Source of the DNA: Cyclobacteriaceae bacterium
GTDB taxonomy: Bacteria > Bacteroidota > Bacteroidia > Cytophagales > Cyclobacteriaceae
NCBI GenBank assembly: GCA_019638355.1
Contig: JAHBTY010000006.1
Span: 186,001 to 250,000, forward strand
DNA: 64,000 bases
Direction: 5' to 3'
The position numbers and the translations under genes are program-made. A model generated the notes under the pieces. It saw only the letters and a list, made by a program, of their open reading frames with translations, did not search any database and was not told where the DNA came from. Of this stretch, positions 9,892 through 19,800 are shown in pieces. The stretch's first letter is position 1. The number at the start of each line of letters is the position of its first letter.

Positions 9892-10455
9892 TTATTTATT
9901 ACCCATTTTTGCCATTTCCTTTTCGAAAGTTTCTTTGAACTTTTCGTAGTCGTAATCAATTTTCAAACGCTCGTCTTTGCTCAGGCGCTCGTTGTATTTA
10001 GATACCAATTGATCAGCTGAAAGTTCGATGGCTACATACGTTTTATAAGTGCCTTGTTCCGTTTTCATCAGTTTTTCGCACAAGGTAGTAATACCCGATA
10101 AAGTCTGATCAACTACTTCACGGTTCAAGCTTTCAAAACGCTCTTCCACTTCTTCTTTGTTATTAAACTCACGTGAGTTTACATAGTTATCGGTAACCGT
10201 TTTTACGGTTGTGTTGATAGCTTGCGCCAGTTCGTTGCGGGCATTTGTTAAGGCTTTCTTCTTGGAAGTTACCTGATCCTGACTTTCGCCAATGGAATTA
10301 GCGCGGAAAGCTTTGGAAGTTGTAAAGTAATCGGGACCAGAGCATGGCACTATTACTTCCTTTTCACCAGCAGGGATTTTTTCTTTGCCTTTACAACCGG
10401 CCATTATAACAGCAGCTGCCAGTACAGCAATCGAAACGTAGTTTAACTTTTTCAT
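9892..10455 (-). CDS. LPP20-like lipoprotein (short)
   Basis: Starting at the ATG at 10455 gives a 187-residue protein with a clean lipoprotein signal peptide, MKKLNYVSIAVLAAAVIMAGC, whose lipobox is IMAGC. An upstream in-frame ATG at 10515 would put 20 extra residues before the signal and is rejected. The mature part has an AxxxAxxELAQAI-type helix (KKKALTNARNELAQAI) resembling LPP20-family lipoproteins and a charged C-terminal tail. It should be tethered in the periplasm or outer membrane. It follows a longer LPP20-like gene by 114 bases, and a strong terminator lies downstream. Function unknown. Confidence 0.75.
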   Translation of the reverse strand: MKKLNYVSIAVLAAAVIMAGCKGKEKIPAGEKEVIVPCSGPDYFTTSKAFRANSIGESQDQVTSKKKALTNARNELAQAINTTVKTVTDNYVNSREFNNKEEVEERFESLNREVVDQTLSGITTLCEKLMKTEQGTYKTYVAIELSADQLVSKYNERLSKDERLKIDYDYEKFKETFEKEMAKMGNK

Positions 10456-10569
10456 ATAAGGTTTGAATTTGGTTATGCAATTTACAACAATGCAATTAAC
10501 AGGCCACACCTTCATATCAATTTGATTTTACGCGCTCATATACCTGTAAATGCATCAAAATCAATCATT

Positions 10570-11943
10570 TTACTGCAAAATTGCGTTTAGCAGTTCTGGC
10601 AATTTTTCATTATTCAATGTTTCCAACGACTTATTATATGCTTCCTGACTGGACCGTTCAAAGTCGAGGCTAAAGCCTTTTATGCGATCTAATGTAGTGG
10701 CGTATATCTCTTTGTTATCGCGCGCGGTAGATACTTTAATTACGGCCGTTACATAGGTGATAAAAATGCTGCCGGATTGAGCCCCGCGTTCGGAGTTCGC
10801 ATCAACATCCAGCCAAAGTTCGGCCTTGTTTCTATCATCGGTAAACTCAAAACCAGAATTAGCCAGATAATTTTTAATCCGATTGGTGATTTGCTGATTG
10901 CTCTTTTGTACACCCAGACTCTTTTCTACCGAGGTAACATAAACCAAAGGTCGTTGTACTTTCATCAATACCACCGCTTTGGGTACTACCATTTTTTGCG
11001 CCACCAGCGAGTAGATTTCATCCTGTGTTTGACCTACAAAATTCATCAAATCGATTTTCACACCTACTGTCTGCTCCGTATCACGCGCGCTGATTTTTGT
11101 AAGCAAAATTTTTACCTGACCATTCGAATCGGTTTTATAGGTTGGAAAAACATCACCGGCACCTTTTTCGAAAGCTGCTGCCAGGGGTAAATCGGCAATG
11201 GCTTTTCCGGTGGCTTTGTCGGTAGCACGCGCCAACACCGAAAGATCATTCTGCGCAAGCCTTCGGTTCAACATCAATTCCTTCGGATCGACCGTAAGGG
11301 AAATTTTATCTAACAACAATTGCATGCCGGCTACAATTTCATTAGTGAGTAAAATCTCTTTGCCCTGATATTCCAATCGAATGGGTTCATCCAGATATTT
11401 TTCGATGGCACGAAAACCCTGGTAATAAAATCCAAGTGACACTACGGGTTCTCCATTGCGCTCCGCGTCTTTTGCTTTGGTGAAGAAATCCAATCCCAAT
11501 GTAATCGCATTTCGCTTCTGCTGATCTTTAATCTCTTTGTACCGTTGTTTGCTCAGCTTGTAGTAAACCCAATAATTCAACTCATCTTCCCAGGCTCCGG
11601 CTTGTTCAAACTCCTGAATCTCATCCGCGGCCGTGGTCTGAATGATCTGTTCGTATTTTTCCTGAAACTCCTTGTTGTTATCAATCTGCGTAAGCAACGA
11701 TGTGGAAGACACGTTTACTTTTATTTGCGACACGAGGTCTTCCAACGCACTTTTCTTGGCGGACTGGATGTAATTATTGTCACCCATTTTTGCGCTATGA
11801 CCCACACCGGTATAATAACCAGCCAGCTCGGGCTTGGCCGATAGCCAATCGGGTTTTGGGTTTTGCAGGTTCGACTTAAGGCTGGTGTTTATGGAAGGAC
11901 TGCAACCTGCCAGCAAAAAAGTGATGAATAGTAGACGTTTCAC
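10570..11943 (-). CDS. LPP20-family lipoprotein (long)
   Basis: This 457-residue protein starts with GTG at 11943. It has a lipoprotein signal, MKRLLFITFLLAGC, with lipobox LLAGC. The N-terminal ~150 residues match the LPP20 pattern: PDWLSAKPELAGYYTGVG, then an AKKSALEDLVSQI helix and a central FEQAGAWEDELNYWVYYKLSK stretch. The rest contains a beta-rich middle section and a C-terminal region with AELWLDVDANSERG. The LPP20 family was named from a Helicobacter lipoprotein; a function has not been settled. Pairing with the shorter LPP20-like gene just downstream suggests a shared envelope role. Confidence 0.78.
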   Translation of the reverse strand: MKRLLFITFLLAGCSPSINTSLKSNLQNPKPDWLSAKPELAGYYTGVGHSAKMGDNNYIQSAKKSALEDLVSQIKVNVSSTSLLTQIDNNKEFQEKYEQIIQTTAADEIQEFEQAGAWEDELNYWVYYKLSKQRYKEIKDQQKRNAITLGLDFFTKAKDAERNGEPVVSLGFYYQGFRAIEKYLDEPIRLEYQGKEILLTNEIVAGMQLLLDKISLTVDPKELMLNRRLAQNDLSVLARATDKATGKAIADLPLAAAFEKGAGDVFPTYKTDSNGQVKILLTKISARDTEQTVGVKIDLMNFVGQTQDEIYSLVAQKMVVPKAVVLMKVQRPLVYVTSVEKSLGVQKSNQQITNRIKNYLANSGFEFTDDRNKAELWLDVDANSERGAQSGSIFITYVTAVIKVSTARDNKEIYATTLDRIKGFSLDFERSSQEAYNKSLETLNNEKLPELLNAILQ

Positions 11944-12091
11944 AAATTATAATGCGCTTTATTTCGTTAGTTCGAATATACCATATCTATGCCAATTGCC
12001 GGTTTTAGTGACCACGAGTGGTCAAATATGGAAGCAAGAAACGCGATTTCTGATAAAAATTTCTAATTTTAATCGATTAAACCTTACGGAG

Positions 12092-12598
12092 ATGAAAAGA
12101 ATTATCTGGGTAGTTTGGATTGGTTTGATAGGGGCCGCTTGCCAGGAAAGCGAAAACACATCAGAATTTACCGGCAATGAAATAACCTATGCCTTGCAGC
12201 AGGGTTCGGAGTATGAAGTATCCGGCACGGTAGTGTTTAAAGAACGTAGAAATGGAACCACCACCGTTGCTGTTTCCTTAACGGGAACGGAGGGCAATGA
12301 TAAACTCCCTGTGCATTTACATTTGGGCGATTTGAGTGCAGCCGATGCGGATGTCGCTGCTTTGCTAAGCCCGGTGGATGCCAAGACCGGAAAAAGTGAA
12401 ACATTGCTTACCAACCTTGCCGATGAAACAGCTGTATCTTATTCAAGCCTGTTACAATTGGAAGCTTGCATTAAAATTCATTTAGCCGATACTGGCCCCG
12501 GCCGCGATGTTATTCTGGCCGGTGGAAACATTGGTGAGTCGTTTACAAAATCGATTGCCAGTGGCAGAACTGGAATTGGGGTTTGTAAGAGTGAGTAA
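12092..12598 (+). CDS. small lipoprotein, CHRD/SOD-like beta domain possible
   Basis: The start at 12092 follows a plausible ribosome-binding stretch (ACGGAG) and gives a 168-residue protein with signal MKRIIWVVWIGLIGAAC (lipobox GAAC). An open frame continues upstream to 11834 but encodes nothing recognisable before this signal. The mature part includes VSLTGTEGNDKLPVHLHLGD and ends with ILAGGNIG, a pattern like CHRD or Cu/Zn-SOD-type beta folds. The metal ligands of an active SOD cannot be confirmed, so the assignment is tentative. It is transcribed divergently from the LPP20 genes, and a REP-like repeat cluster follows it. Confidence 0.6.
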   Translation: MKRIIWVVWIGLIGAACQESENTSEFTGNEITYALQQGSEYEVSGTVVFKERRNGTTTVAVSLTGTEGNDKLPVHLHLGDLSAADADVAALLSPVDAKTGKSETLLTNLADETAVSYSSLLQLEACIKIHLADTGPGRDVILAGGNIGESFTKSIASGRTGIGVCKSE

Positions 12599-12722
12599 GA
12601 TTTCACTTTGCTGCTGGTCTCATTCTTTCTTCATCGGAAACTCAAATCACATTTACTTTAACGGCATAGGGAATTTAGAAGGCAACTTGTGCCGGCTTAA
12701 ATGGATTCGTTTAGTTTACGCG

Positions 12723-12754
12723 GAGTCCCCGAAACGGGAGACTCTGCTGGGAAA
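12723..12754 (+). repeat. REP-like repeat, copy 1
   Basis: The repeat begins GAGTCCCCGAAACGGGAG and ends CTCTGCTGGGAAA. The first 22 bases fold as GAGTC+CCCG, loop AAA, CGGG, a bulged A and GACTC. It differs from the copy at 12898 at a single position within the shared 32 bases. Confidence 0.8.
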
Positions 12755-12787
12755 AGGTGGCGTAAGCGGATAACCACCTCACGCCAT

Positions 12788-12807
12788 GGTTCGTGTCCTC
12801 ACGAACC
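12788..12807. repeat. perfect 8-base stem-loop inside the repeat cluster
   Basis: GGTTCGTG (12788-12795) and CACGAACC (12800-12807) pair perfectly around a TCCT loop. No U-tract follows on either strand, so it does not look like a terminator. It sits between the two REP-like copies. Confidence 0.7.
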
Positions 12808-12897
12808 AAACAATGTCTTTCCTTATTAAATATTAGATAACTACTCTCATTTAAAAGATATTCAAAAGACTATATCTTTCTAAGATTCCAAAAAACT

Positions 12898-12929
12898 GAG
12901 TCCCCGAAACGGGAGGCTCTGCTGGGAAA
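12898..12929 (+). repeat. REP-like repeat, copy 2
   Basis: This is the same 32-base unit and orientation as the copy at 12723. The one difference (G for A at unit position 19) turns a T-A pair of the stem into a G-T wobble, so the hairpin is kept. Confidence 0.8.
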
Positions 12930-12944
12930 GAGGTCGTCTAGAAA

Positions 12945-12973
12945 CAAAAAGAGGCTGCCTTACTAAGGCAGCC
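12945..12973 (-). terminator. intrinsic terminator of sdhCAB
   Basis: Arms GGCTGCCTT (12953-12961) and AAGGCAGCC (12965-12973) form a perfect 9-base stem with a 3-base loop. On the minus strand this is followed by TCTTTTTG. It lies about 30 bases beyond the sdhB stop. Confidence 0.88.
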
Positions 12974-13004
12974 CCTTTACTTATTAATATCAGGTTATTT
13001 TAAA

Positions 13005-13775
13005 TCAATCTCCACCACCTTTCGTTTCAACTTGGTAAGAACTTAACATCGCTGTAAAGTACTCGCGGTTCATGCGTGCAATGTTGGTAATCTTAATACC
13101 CTTCGGACACTCGGCTTCGCATGCATAGGTATTCGTACAAGAACCAAATCCTTCGGCATCCATCTGGGCCACCATTTTCTCGGCACGTTCTTTACGTTCT
13201 ACTTTTCCTTGTGGCAGTAAGGCGAATTGCGAAATCTTGGCACTTACAAACAACATCGCTGAAGCATTTTTACATGCCGCCACACACGCACCACAACCAA
13301 TACAGGTTGCCGCATCAAATGCTTCATCGGCTACTTTTTTGGGAACGGGTATTTCATTGGCATCGGGTACGCCACCCGTGTTTACATTTACATATCCACC
13401 CGCTTGCTGTATCCGATCAAACGCTGTGCGATCCACCACCAGATCTTTCACCACCGGAAAAGCCTTGGCACGCCATGGTTCTACGGTAATGGTTTGCCCA
13501 TCGGTAAACGAGCGCATGTGCAACTGGCATGTTGTGGTTTGCAACGGCCCATGCGGACGGCCATTTATATACAAACTACACATACCGCAAATACCTTCAC
13601 GGCAATCGTGATCGAAGGCAATCGGCTCTTCGCCCTTGCGGGTAAGTTCCTCATTCAACACATCAATCATCTCCAAAAAAGACATGTCAGGCGATACATG
13701 ATCGTGCTGATACGTTTTGAAAGCACCCTTGCTTTTGTTGTCTTTCTGTCTCCAGACTTTTAACGTAATCTTCAT
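13005..13775 (-). CDS. sdhB: succinate dehydrogenase/fumarate reductase iron-sulfur subunit
   Basis: SdhB relays electrons between the flavin of SdhA and the quinone site through three Fe-S clusters. The 256-residue protein has the [2Fe-2S] ligands C58, C63 and C66 in CREGICGMC plus a later Cys. The ferredoxin-like motifs [11 protein letters not shown] and CEAECPKG supply the [4Fe-4S] and [3Fe-4S] clusters. It is the last gene of sdhCAB, two bases after sdhA, and a terminator follows. The peripheral complex faces the cytoplasm. Whether the complex works as SDH or fumarate reductase depends on the organism; the b-subunit type is shared by both. Confidence 0.96.
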   Translation of the reverse strand: MKITLKVWRQKDNKSKGAFKTYQHDHVSPDMSFLEMIDVLNEELTRKGEEPIAFDHDCREGICGMCSLYINGRPHGPLQTTTCQLHMRSFTDGQTITVEPWRAKAFPVVKDLVVDRTAFDRIQQAGGYVNVNTGGVPDANEIPVPKKVADEAFDAATCIGCGACVAACKNASAMLFVSAKISQFALLPQGKVERKERAEKMVAQMDAEGFGSCTNTYACEAECPKGIKITNIARMNREYFTAMLSSYQVETKGGGD

Positions 13776-13777
13776 AC

Positions 13778-15700
13778 TTATTTATAGCTACGTTGAGTAA
13801 GTTTTACATTTTCAAATTTCAATTCTTCCTTATGCAACACTTCGGGTTGGTTGTCGCCTTTGTATTCCCAGGCAGCCACATAGGCAAACTCATCGTCTTT
13901 GCGCATAGCTTCACCTTCAGGCGTTTGTGATTCTTCGCGGAAGTGTCCGCCACATGATTCCGTACGGTTCAGGGCATCATCCACCATCAGTTCTCCTAAT
14001 TCAATAAAATCAGCTACACGGCCTGCTTTTTCCAATTCCTGATTCAATTCATTGGCAGCGCCCAATACATTTACGCTGGTCCAAAACTCAGCCTTCAAAT
14101 CCTGAATGATTTTTTTGGCTTTTTTTAAACCGGCTTCGCTACGCGACATACCACAATACTCCCACATGGTGAGGCCCAACTGACGGTGAAACTCATCCAC
14201 TGTCTTTTTACCTTTGATACTGATGAGTTTGTTGATTCGCTCATTCACTGCATCGGTTGCTTCTTTAAATGCAGGATGATCAGTTCCTATTTTATCATTC
14301 CAGCCAATGGTGGCCAGGTAATCGCCAATGGTATAAGGTATTACAAAGTAACCATCGGCCAACCCTTGCATTAATGCACTTGCGCCTAATCGGTTTGCAC
14401 CATGGTCGGAGAAGTTAGCTTCTCCCAATGCGTATAAGCCGGGCACGGTTGTCATCAAGTTATAATCTACCCATAAACCGCCCATGGTATAATGCACAGC
14501 CGGGTAAATCATCATCGGGCCTTTGTAGGGATTCTCACCTGTTATCTGTGCATACATATCAAACAGGTTTCCGTATTTGGCACGAATGGTATCTTCACCA
14601 TCGCGTTTAATAGCATCGGTAAAATCAAGAAATACAGCCAGACCTGAACCAACACCACGACCTTCATCGCACACTTGCTTGGCATTGCGCGAAGCCACAT
14701 CGCGCGGAACAAGATTTCCGAACGAAGGATATTTTCTTTCCAGGAAATAGTCGCGCTCTGACTCCGGAAGGTTCATCGCATCTTTTGATTTCAAACCCGG
14801 CATGGGCTTTTTAGGTACCCACACACGGCCATCATTACGTAATGATTCAGACATCAGCGTAAGCTTGGATTGATGTGTACCCGAAACCGGAATACACGTG
14901 GGGTGAATCTGCGTAAAGCAAGGATTGCCAAAGAACGCACCTTTTTTATGTGCGCGCCAAGCTGCTGTTACATTTGAACCTTTTGCGTTTGTTGAAAGAT
15001 AAAATACGTTTCCGTATCCACCGGTACATAACAACACTGCGTGCGCACTGTGCGATTCAATTTTGCCGGTAACTAAATCGCGCGTAATAATACCACGGGC
15101 CTTGCCATCTACTACTACCACATCGAGCATTTCGGTGCGGTTATACATTTTTACTTTTCCATTAGCAATCTGGCGGTTGAGTGCACCGTAGGCACCTAAC
15201 AATAATTGTTGCCCGGTTTGACCACGCGCATAAAATGTGCGCGATACTTGCGCGCCACCAAATGAACGATTGGCTAACAAGCCACCATACTCGCGTGCAA
15301 ACGGAACGCCTTGTGCTACGCACTGATCAATAATATCAACACTTACTTCGGCCAAGCGATACACGTTACCTTCGCGAGCACGATAATCACCACCTTTAAT
15401 GGTATCGTAGAACAAGCGAAAAACACTATCGCCATCGTTTTGATAATTTTTGGCAGCGTTGATACCACCTTGTGCAGCAATACTGTGTGCCCTGCGCGGA
15501 CTATCTTGAAAACAGAATGCTTTTACATTATATCCCAACTCACCAAGTGAAGCAGCTGCTGATGCACCCGCCAGGCCTGTACCCACTACAATTACATCGT
15601 ACTTTCTTTTATTGGCCGGGTTAACCAACTTCAGATTGAATTTATGTTTTGTCCACTTTTCGGCTAAGGGTCCTTCCGGAATTTTAGATTCTAGCTTCAT
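13778..15700 (-). CDS. sdhA: succinate dehydrogenase/fumarate reductase flavoprotein
   Basis: SdhA oxidises succinate to fumarate (or the reverse) using covalently bound FAD. The 640-residue protein has a Rossmann FAD motif [20 protein letters not shown] (residues 39-58). The covalent FAD histidine is H72 in [13 protein letters not shown] substrate-domain HPT motif (TQIHPTCI) is present. Length and order match Bacteroidota SdhA. The gene lies 32 bases after sdhC and two bases before sdhB. Confidence 0.96.
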   Translation of the reverse strand: MKLESKIPEGPLAEKWTKHKFNLKLVNPANKRKYDVIVVGTGLAGASAAASLGELGYNVKAFCFQDSPRRAHSIAAQGGINAAKNYQNDGDSVFRLFYDTIKGGDYRAREGNVYRLAEVSVDIIDQCVAQGVPFAREYGGLLANRSFGGAQVSRTFYARGQTGQQLLLGAYGALNRQIANGKVKMYNRTEMLDVVVVDGKARGIITRDLVTGKIESHSAHAVLLCTGGYGNVFYLSTNAKGSNVTAAWRAHKKGAFFGNPCFTQIHPTCIPVSGTHQSKLTLMSESLRNDGRVWVPKKPMPGLKSKDAMNLPESERDYFLERKYPSFGNLVPRDVASRNAKQVCDEGRGVGSGLAVFLDFTDAIKRDGEDTIRAKYGNLFDMYAQITGENPYKGPMMIYPAVHYTMGGLWVDYNLMTTVPGLYALGEANFSDHGANRLGASALMQGLADGYFVIPYTIGDYLATIGWNDKIGTDHPAFKEATDAVNERINKLISIKGKKTVDEFHRQLGLTMWEYCGMSRSEAGLKKAKKIIQDLKAEFWTSVNVLGAANELNQELEKAGRVADFIELGELMVDDALNRTESCGGHFREESQTPEGEAMRKDDEFAYVAAWEYKGDNQPEVLHKEELKFENVKLTQRSYK

Positions 15701-15732
15701 GGTGTTTGTTTAAGAATTATTGAAAACAGAGA

Positions 15733-16416
15733 TTAAATAGTTATACCCATATACATGAACACCGGGATGATCGCAAATGCAACCGGCACTACTATAGCAA
15801 ATACTTTTCCTACAAAGCTTATAACAGGATTGTATTTCATATGGTTTAGGCCAAGTGTTTGAAAAGCACTGGTAAAGCCATGCCACAAGTGGAAGGCCAG
15901 TGCGGCCATACAAATTACATAAAGTATAACGTACCACTCTACTTTAAACCAATAGGCCACCTGTGCGTACAGATCGGTTACGGTTTTGCCATCATATACC
16001 TGCGTGCTTAAACTTCCAAAATGCGCCTGGCCATAAAAATCTTTTAAATGAATAACCAGGAAAATAAGGATAAGGGTACCTAATATACCCATGTTGCGCG
16101 AAGCCCATATTGAACTTTTGTTGGCAATTGCATAACCCTCAGGCCCGCGTGCCTTACGATTTCTAATGGTGAGCATAATACCCCAGATGGCATGGAGCAG
16201 AATAAAGGCAAAGTTGCCTTTGGAAATAAACTGGATCAAGGGATTGTGCCCCATGAAGTCAGCATAAATATTAAATGCTTTACCGCCATCATCTTTTAGC
16301 AATTGCAGGTTACCCGCCAGGTGTACTGCTAAAAAAAGTATCAGAAAGATGCCCGTTAGGGCCATCAGCACTTTTCTTCCAAGCGAACTTGAGAAGAGAT
16401 CTAGAAACCATTTCAT
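15733..16416 (-). CDS. sdhC: succinate dehydrogenase cytochrome b subunit (b558 type)
   Basis: This 227-residue membrane anchor has five hydrophobic segments and conserved histidines (for example AVHLAGN, LLHAIWG, VIHLKDF and AFHLWHGF) that should ligate heme b. It resembles the single-subunit cytochrome b558 family of Bacteroidota and epsilon-type enzymes, which replaces separate SdhC and SdhD. It anchors SdhAB to the inner membrane and passes electrons to menaquinone. It is the first gene of sdhCAB and is preceded by a good promoter. Confidence 0.93.
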   Translation of the reverse strand: MKWFLDLFSSSLGRKVLMALTGIFLILFLAVHLAGNLQLLKDDGGKAFNIYADFMGHNPLIQFISKGNFAFILLHAIWGIMLTIRNRKARGPEGYAIANKSSIWASRNMGILGTLILIFLVIHLKDFYGQAHFGSLSTQVYDGKTVTDLYAQVAYWFKVEWYVILYVICMAALAFHLWHGFTSAFQTLGLNHMKYNPVISFVGKVFAIVVPVAFAIIPVFMYMGITI

Positions 16417-16458
16417 AGTTATCGGTTGAACGTAGTTAATTTAAAAACTGAATCGAAT

Positions 16459-16490
16459 CAAAATTACTTCCCAGCACAGTACCAAACAAT
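16459..16490 (-). promoter_or_regulatory. promoter of sdhCAB
   Basis: On the minus strand a perfect TAATTTTG (rc of 16459-16466) matches the Bacteroidota -7 consensus TAnnTTTG. Upstream, TTTG begins 16 bases away and ATTG 20 bases away, either of which could serve as the -33 element. It is about 45 bases before the sdhC start. Confidence 0.6.
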
Positions 16491-16779
16491 TGATTGGTGT
16501 ATTTTGAAATGTTCTAAATAATTAAATGTAAAATGCTGGTGAACCAGCTAAAAACTTACTGCATGAAGTTAGTAGTATTAGAAGGTTTCGATGAATCCAT
16601 GCTTCCAAAGGGTGCTAAACATGGTGCTTTTTGAAGTGTTCTATTTTTTTACTTTTTCTTCAGGTCATTTTTTGAACAAAAATCTATTTCAAAATAAGCA
16701 TCTGAAAAACAGATTATTACACCAAACAAATTGATGGTTTCTTTCTAAAAGCGGGTGCAAAATCCCTTTGCAGCAGTAA

Positions 16780-16810
16780 TTGGCTGTAACCGCATTTCGG
16801 GCTAATTTTA
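16780..16810 (+). promoter_or_regulatory. candidate promoter of dnaE-trxA
   Basis: TTGG at 16780 and TAATTTTA at 16803 are 19 bases apart and resemble the TTTG / TAnnTTTG consensus with one mismatch each. The leader before the dnaE ATG would be about 15-20 bases. Confidence 0.4.
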
Positions 16811-16832
16811 CCTCCCCACTACAATTTATTAC

Positions 16833-19800
16833 ATGTATCTGATTTTCGACACGGAAACCACTGGTATTCCGCATAATAAGACTGCACCCCTTACCGATCT
16901 GGATAATTGGCCCCGGCTTGTTCAGTTTGCCTGGCAACTGCACGATCATACCGGTAAACTTCTTTCGAGCAACAACTCTATTATAAGACCCGATGGGTTT
17001 GATATTCCTTTTAAGGCCGAACAAGTGCACGGCATCTCAACCCAACGGGCAATAGAAGAAGGCCGGGAGTTGGAAACTGTTTTAGCGGAGTTTCGAAAAG
17101 ATCTGGAACGAACCAAGGTATTGGTTGGTCACAATATCGAATTCGACATCAATATTATCGGGGCCGAGTTCATCCGAAAGAACTTCGCTACCGAAAATTT
17201 TCTGGCCCTAAATAAAATTGATACCGGAATAAGTGCTACCGAATTCTGCCAGCTGAGTGGTGGGCCCGGAGGAAAACTGAAAATGCCGCGGTTAACTGAA
17301 CTGCATGAAAAGCTTTTTGGTAAACCTTTTGAAGATGCCCATGATGCAAGTTACGATGTGGCCGCTACGGCACGATCTTTCTTTGGTCTGCTGCAAAAGC
17401 AAGTAATCCCAACCTTTGATGGTTTTGCCCCAGAAAAACTTGTTTACGAAGAACCTGATCTGGAAGCGGGTAACTCCGGCAAACGCCAAAAAGTAAAAGG
17501 CGTTGATTATGGGAATTACGCGGAGACAGATCTGACCGATAAACTTTTCTGCCACTTGCATGTGCACTCGCAATACTCGGTACTACAAGCTGTGCCCGAT
17601 GTAGGCGAAATTATTTCCAAAGCAATCGAACAAAAAATGCCTGCGGTTGCTTTGACCGACTTCGGTAACATGTATGGCGCATTCAAGTTTGTGAGCGAAG
17701 CGTTGAAGCATGGCATTAAGCCCATAGTAGGTTGCGAATTTTATTTATCTGACGAACGCAAAAAACTAAAGTTCACCAAAGACAATCCCGACAAACGATA
17801 TACACAAGTATTGATGGCCCGCAACAAAACCGGCTATCAGAACCTGGCCAAACTAAGTTCCCTCGGTTTTATTGAAGGGCTTTATGGAATTTATCCGCGT
17901 ATCGATAAAGACCTTGTAACGCAGCATCGCGAAGGGTTGATAGCTACCACGGGTGGTCTGGGAAGTGAAATCCCACACTTGATATTGAATGTGGGCGAAC
18001 GACAAGCCGAAGAAGCCTTTGTGTGGTGGCACAACTTGTTTGGCGATGATTTCTACATTGAACTAAACCGCCACGATACCCGCGAAGAAGATCGCGTAAA
18101 CGAAACCCTGCTTAAGTTTGCAAAGAAGTACAACGTAAAATACTTTGCAGCCAACGAGTGTTTCTATCTTGAAAAAGAAGAATGGAATGCGCACGATGTT
18201 TTATTGTGCATAAAAGAAGGAGAGTTTCAATCTACACCTATTGGTTACGGTCGCGGTACACGCTACGGGTTACCGAACAACAACTACTATTTCAAAACGC
18301 AAGACGAAATGAAAACGGTCTTCCGCGATTTGCCGGAAGCGTTTGATACCATTCAGGAAATAATTGATAAAGTTGAAACGTATGAACTGAAACGTTCGGT
18401 GTTGCTGCCCAAGTTTCAGATTCCAAAAGAATTTAAAACCGAAGATGATTACCTGCGCCATCTTACTTACGAAGGTGCCAAACGAAAATATCCTGAACTA
18501 ACAACCGAAATACGCGAGCGGTTAGACTTTGAATTGGAAACGATTAAGAAAACCGGGTACCCCGGCTATTTCCTGATTGTACAAGACTTTACCTCGAAGG
18601 CGCGCGAGATGGGTGTAAGTGTTGGGCCTGGTCGCGGTTCAGCGGCCGGTTCGGCTGTTGCGTTTTGCATTGGCATTACCAATGTCGATCCTATTGCATA
18701 CGATTTACTGTTTGAGCGTTTCTTAAATCCTGATCGCGTATCGCTGCCCGATATTGATATTGACTTTGATGATGAAGGACGCGACAAGGTATTGAAGTAC
18801 GTGATCGAAAAATATGGTCATTCACAGGTAGCACAAATTATTACCTATGGTACCATGGCAGCAAAATCTTCCATTCGCGATTGTGCCCGTGTGATGGAGT
18901 TACCATTAGCCGAAGCCAATAACTTAGCGAAAATGGTTCCGGAAAGGCCAGGCACCTCATTGGCAAAAGCATTTGAAGAAGTAAAAGAACTGAACGAAGT
19001 TAAAAATGGCAGCGACCTGAAAGCACAAGTGCTGAAACAAGCTATTGTACTGGAAGGATCGTTGCGCAACACCGGTACACATGCCTGTGGTGTGATTATT
19101 ACGCCCGATGAACTAACCCGATTTGTTCCGGTATCAACCGCGAAAGATTCGGAGATGTTGGTAACGCAGTTCGATAACAGCGTAGTAGAAAGTGCCGGTT
19201 TGTTAAAGATGGACTTTCTCGGACTTACTACACTCTCTATTATAAAGACCGCGATCCGCAATATTAAACGAACAAAAGGCATTGACATAGATATTGATAC
19301 AGTTCCGTTGGATGATGTAAAAACCTATCAACTCTATCAGCGTGGCGATACTACCGGTACATTTCAGTTCGAATCGGATGGTATGCAAAGTTACTTACGT
19401 GGATTAAAGCCCGATAAGTTTGAAGACCTGATTGCTATGAACGCGTTGTACCGGCCAGGCCCGATGGAATACATTCCGGCTTTTATTGCACGCAAGCATG
19501 GTCGCGAGCCGATCAAATACGATTTGCCTGTAATGGAAGAATACCTGAAAGATACCTACGGTATTACGGTGTATCAGGAGCAGGTGATGTTGCTGTCGCA
19601 GAAGCTGGCCAACTTTTCAAAAGGCGATGCCGATGTGCTGCGTAAGGCCATGGGTAAAAAGCAAAAAGAAGTGCTCGACAAAATGAAAGACAAATTCATT
19701 GCAGGTTGTAAAACCAACGGGCACAACGAAGAAGTGGCAGAGAAAATCTGGAAAGATTGGGAAGCATTTGCGCAATATGCGTTTAACAAATCGCACTCTA

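Larger units (their letters stand above)
12599..13004. other. non-coding gap with REP-like repeat cluster
   Basis: No convincing gene lies in these 406 bases. They hold two copies of a 32-base hairpin repeat (12723 and 12898), a perfect 8-base stem-loop (12788-12807) and GGTGG/CCACC arms (12756-12760, 12774-12778). The sdh terminator lies at the far end. The layout looks like a small non-autonomous repeat element or a REP doublet rather than ordinary leader sequence. Confidence 0.6.
16417..16832. other. divergent regulatory gap between sdhC and dnaE
   Basis: This 416-base AT-rich gap separates divergent sdhC and dnaE. It holds a candidate promoter for each side (16459-16490 and 16780-16810). 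I see no gene, tRNA or strong hairpin in the remainder. Confidence 0.6.

Noticed and set aside
12507-12773. Plus-strand open frame of 88 codons overlapping the small lipoprotein's end
   Set aside because: It overlaps a convincing lipoprotein gene in another frame and runs into the REP-like repeat; the product has no recognisable features.
13121-13763. Three plus-strand frames of about 120 codons
   Set aside because: All antisense to sdhB, with cysteine- and histidine-rich shadow composition.
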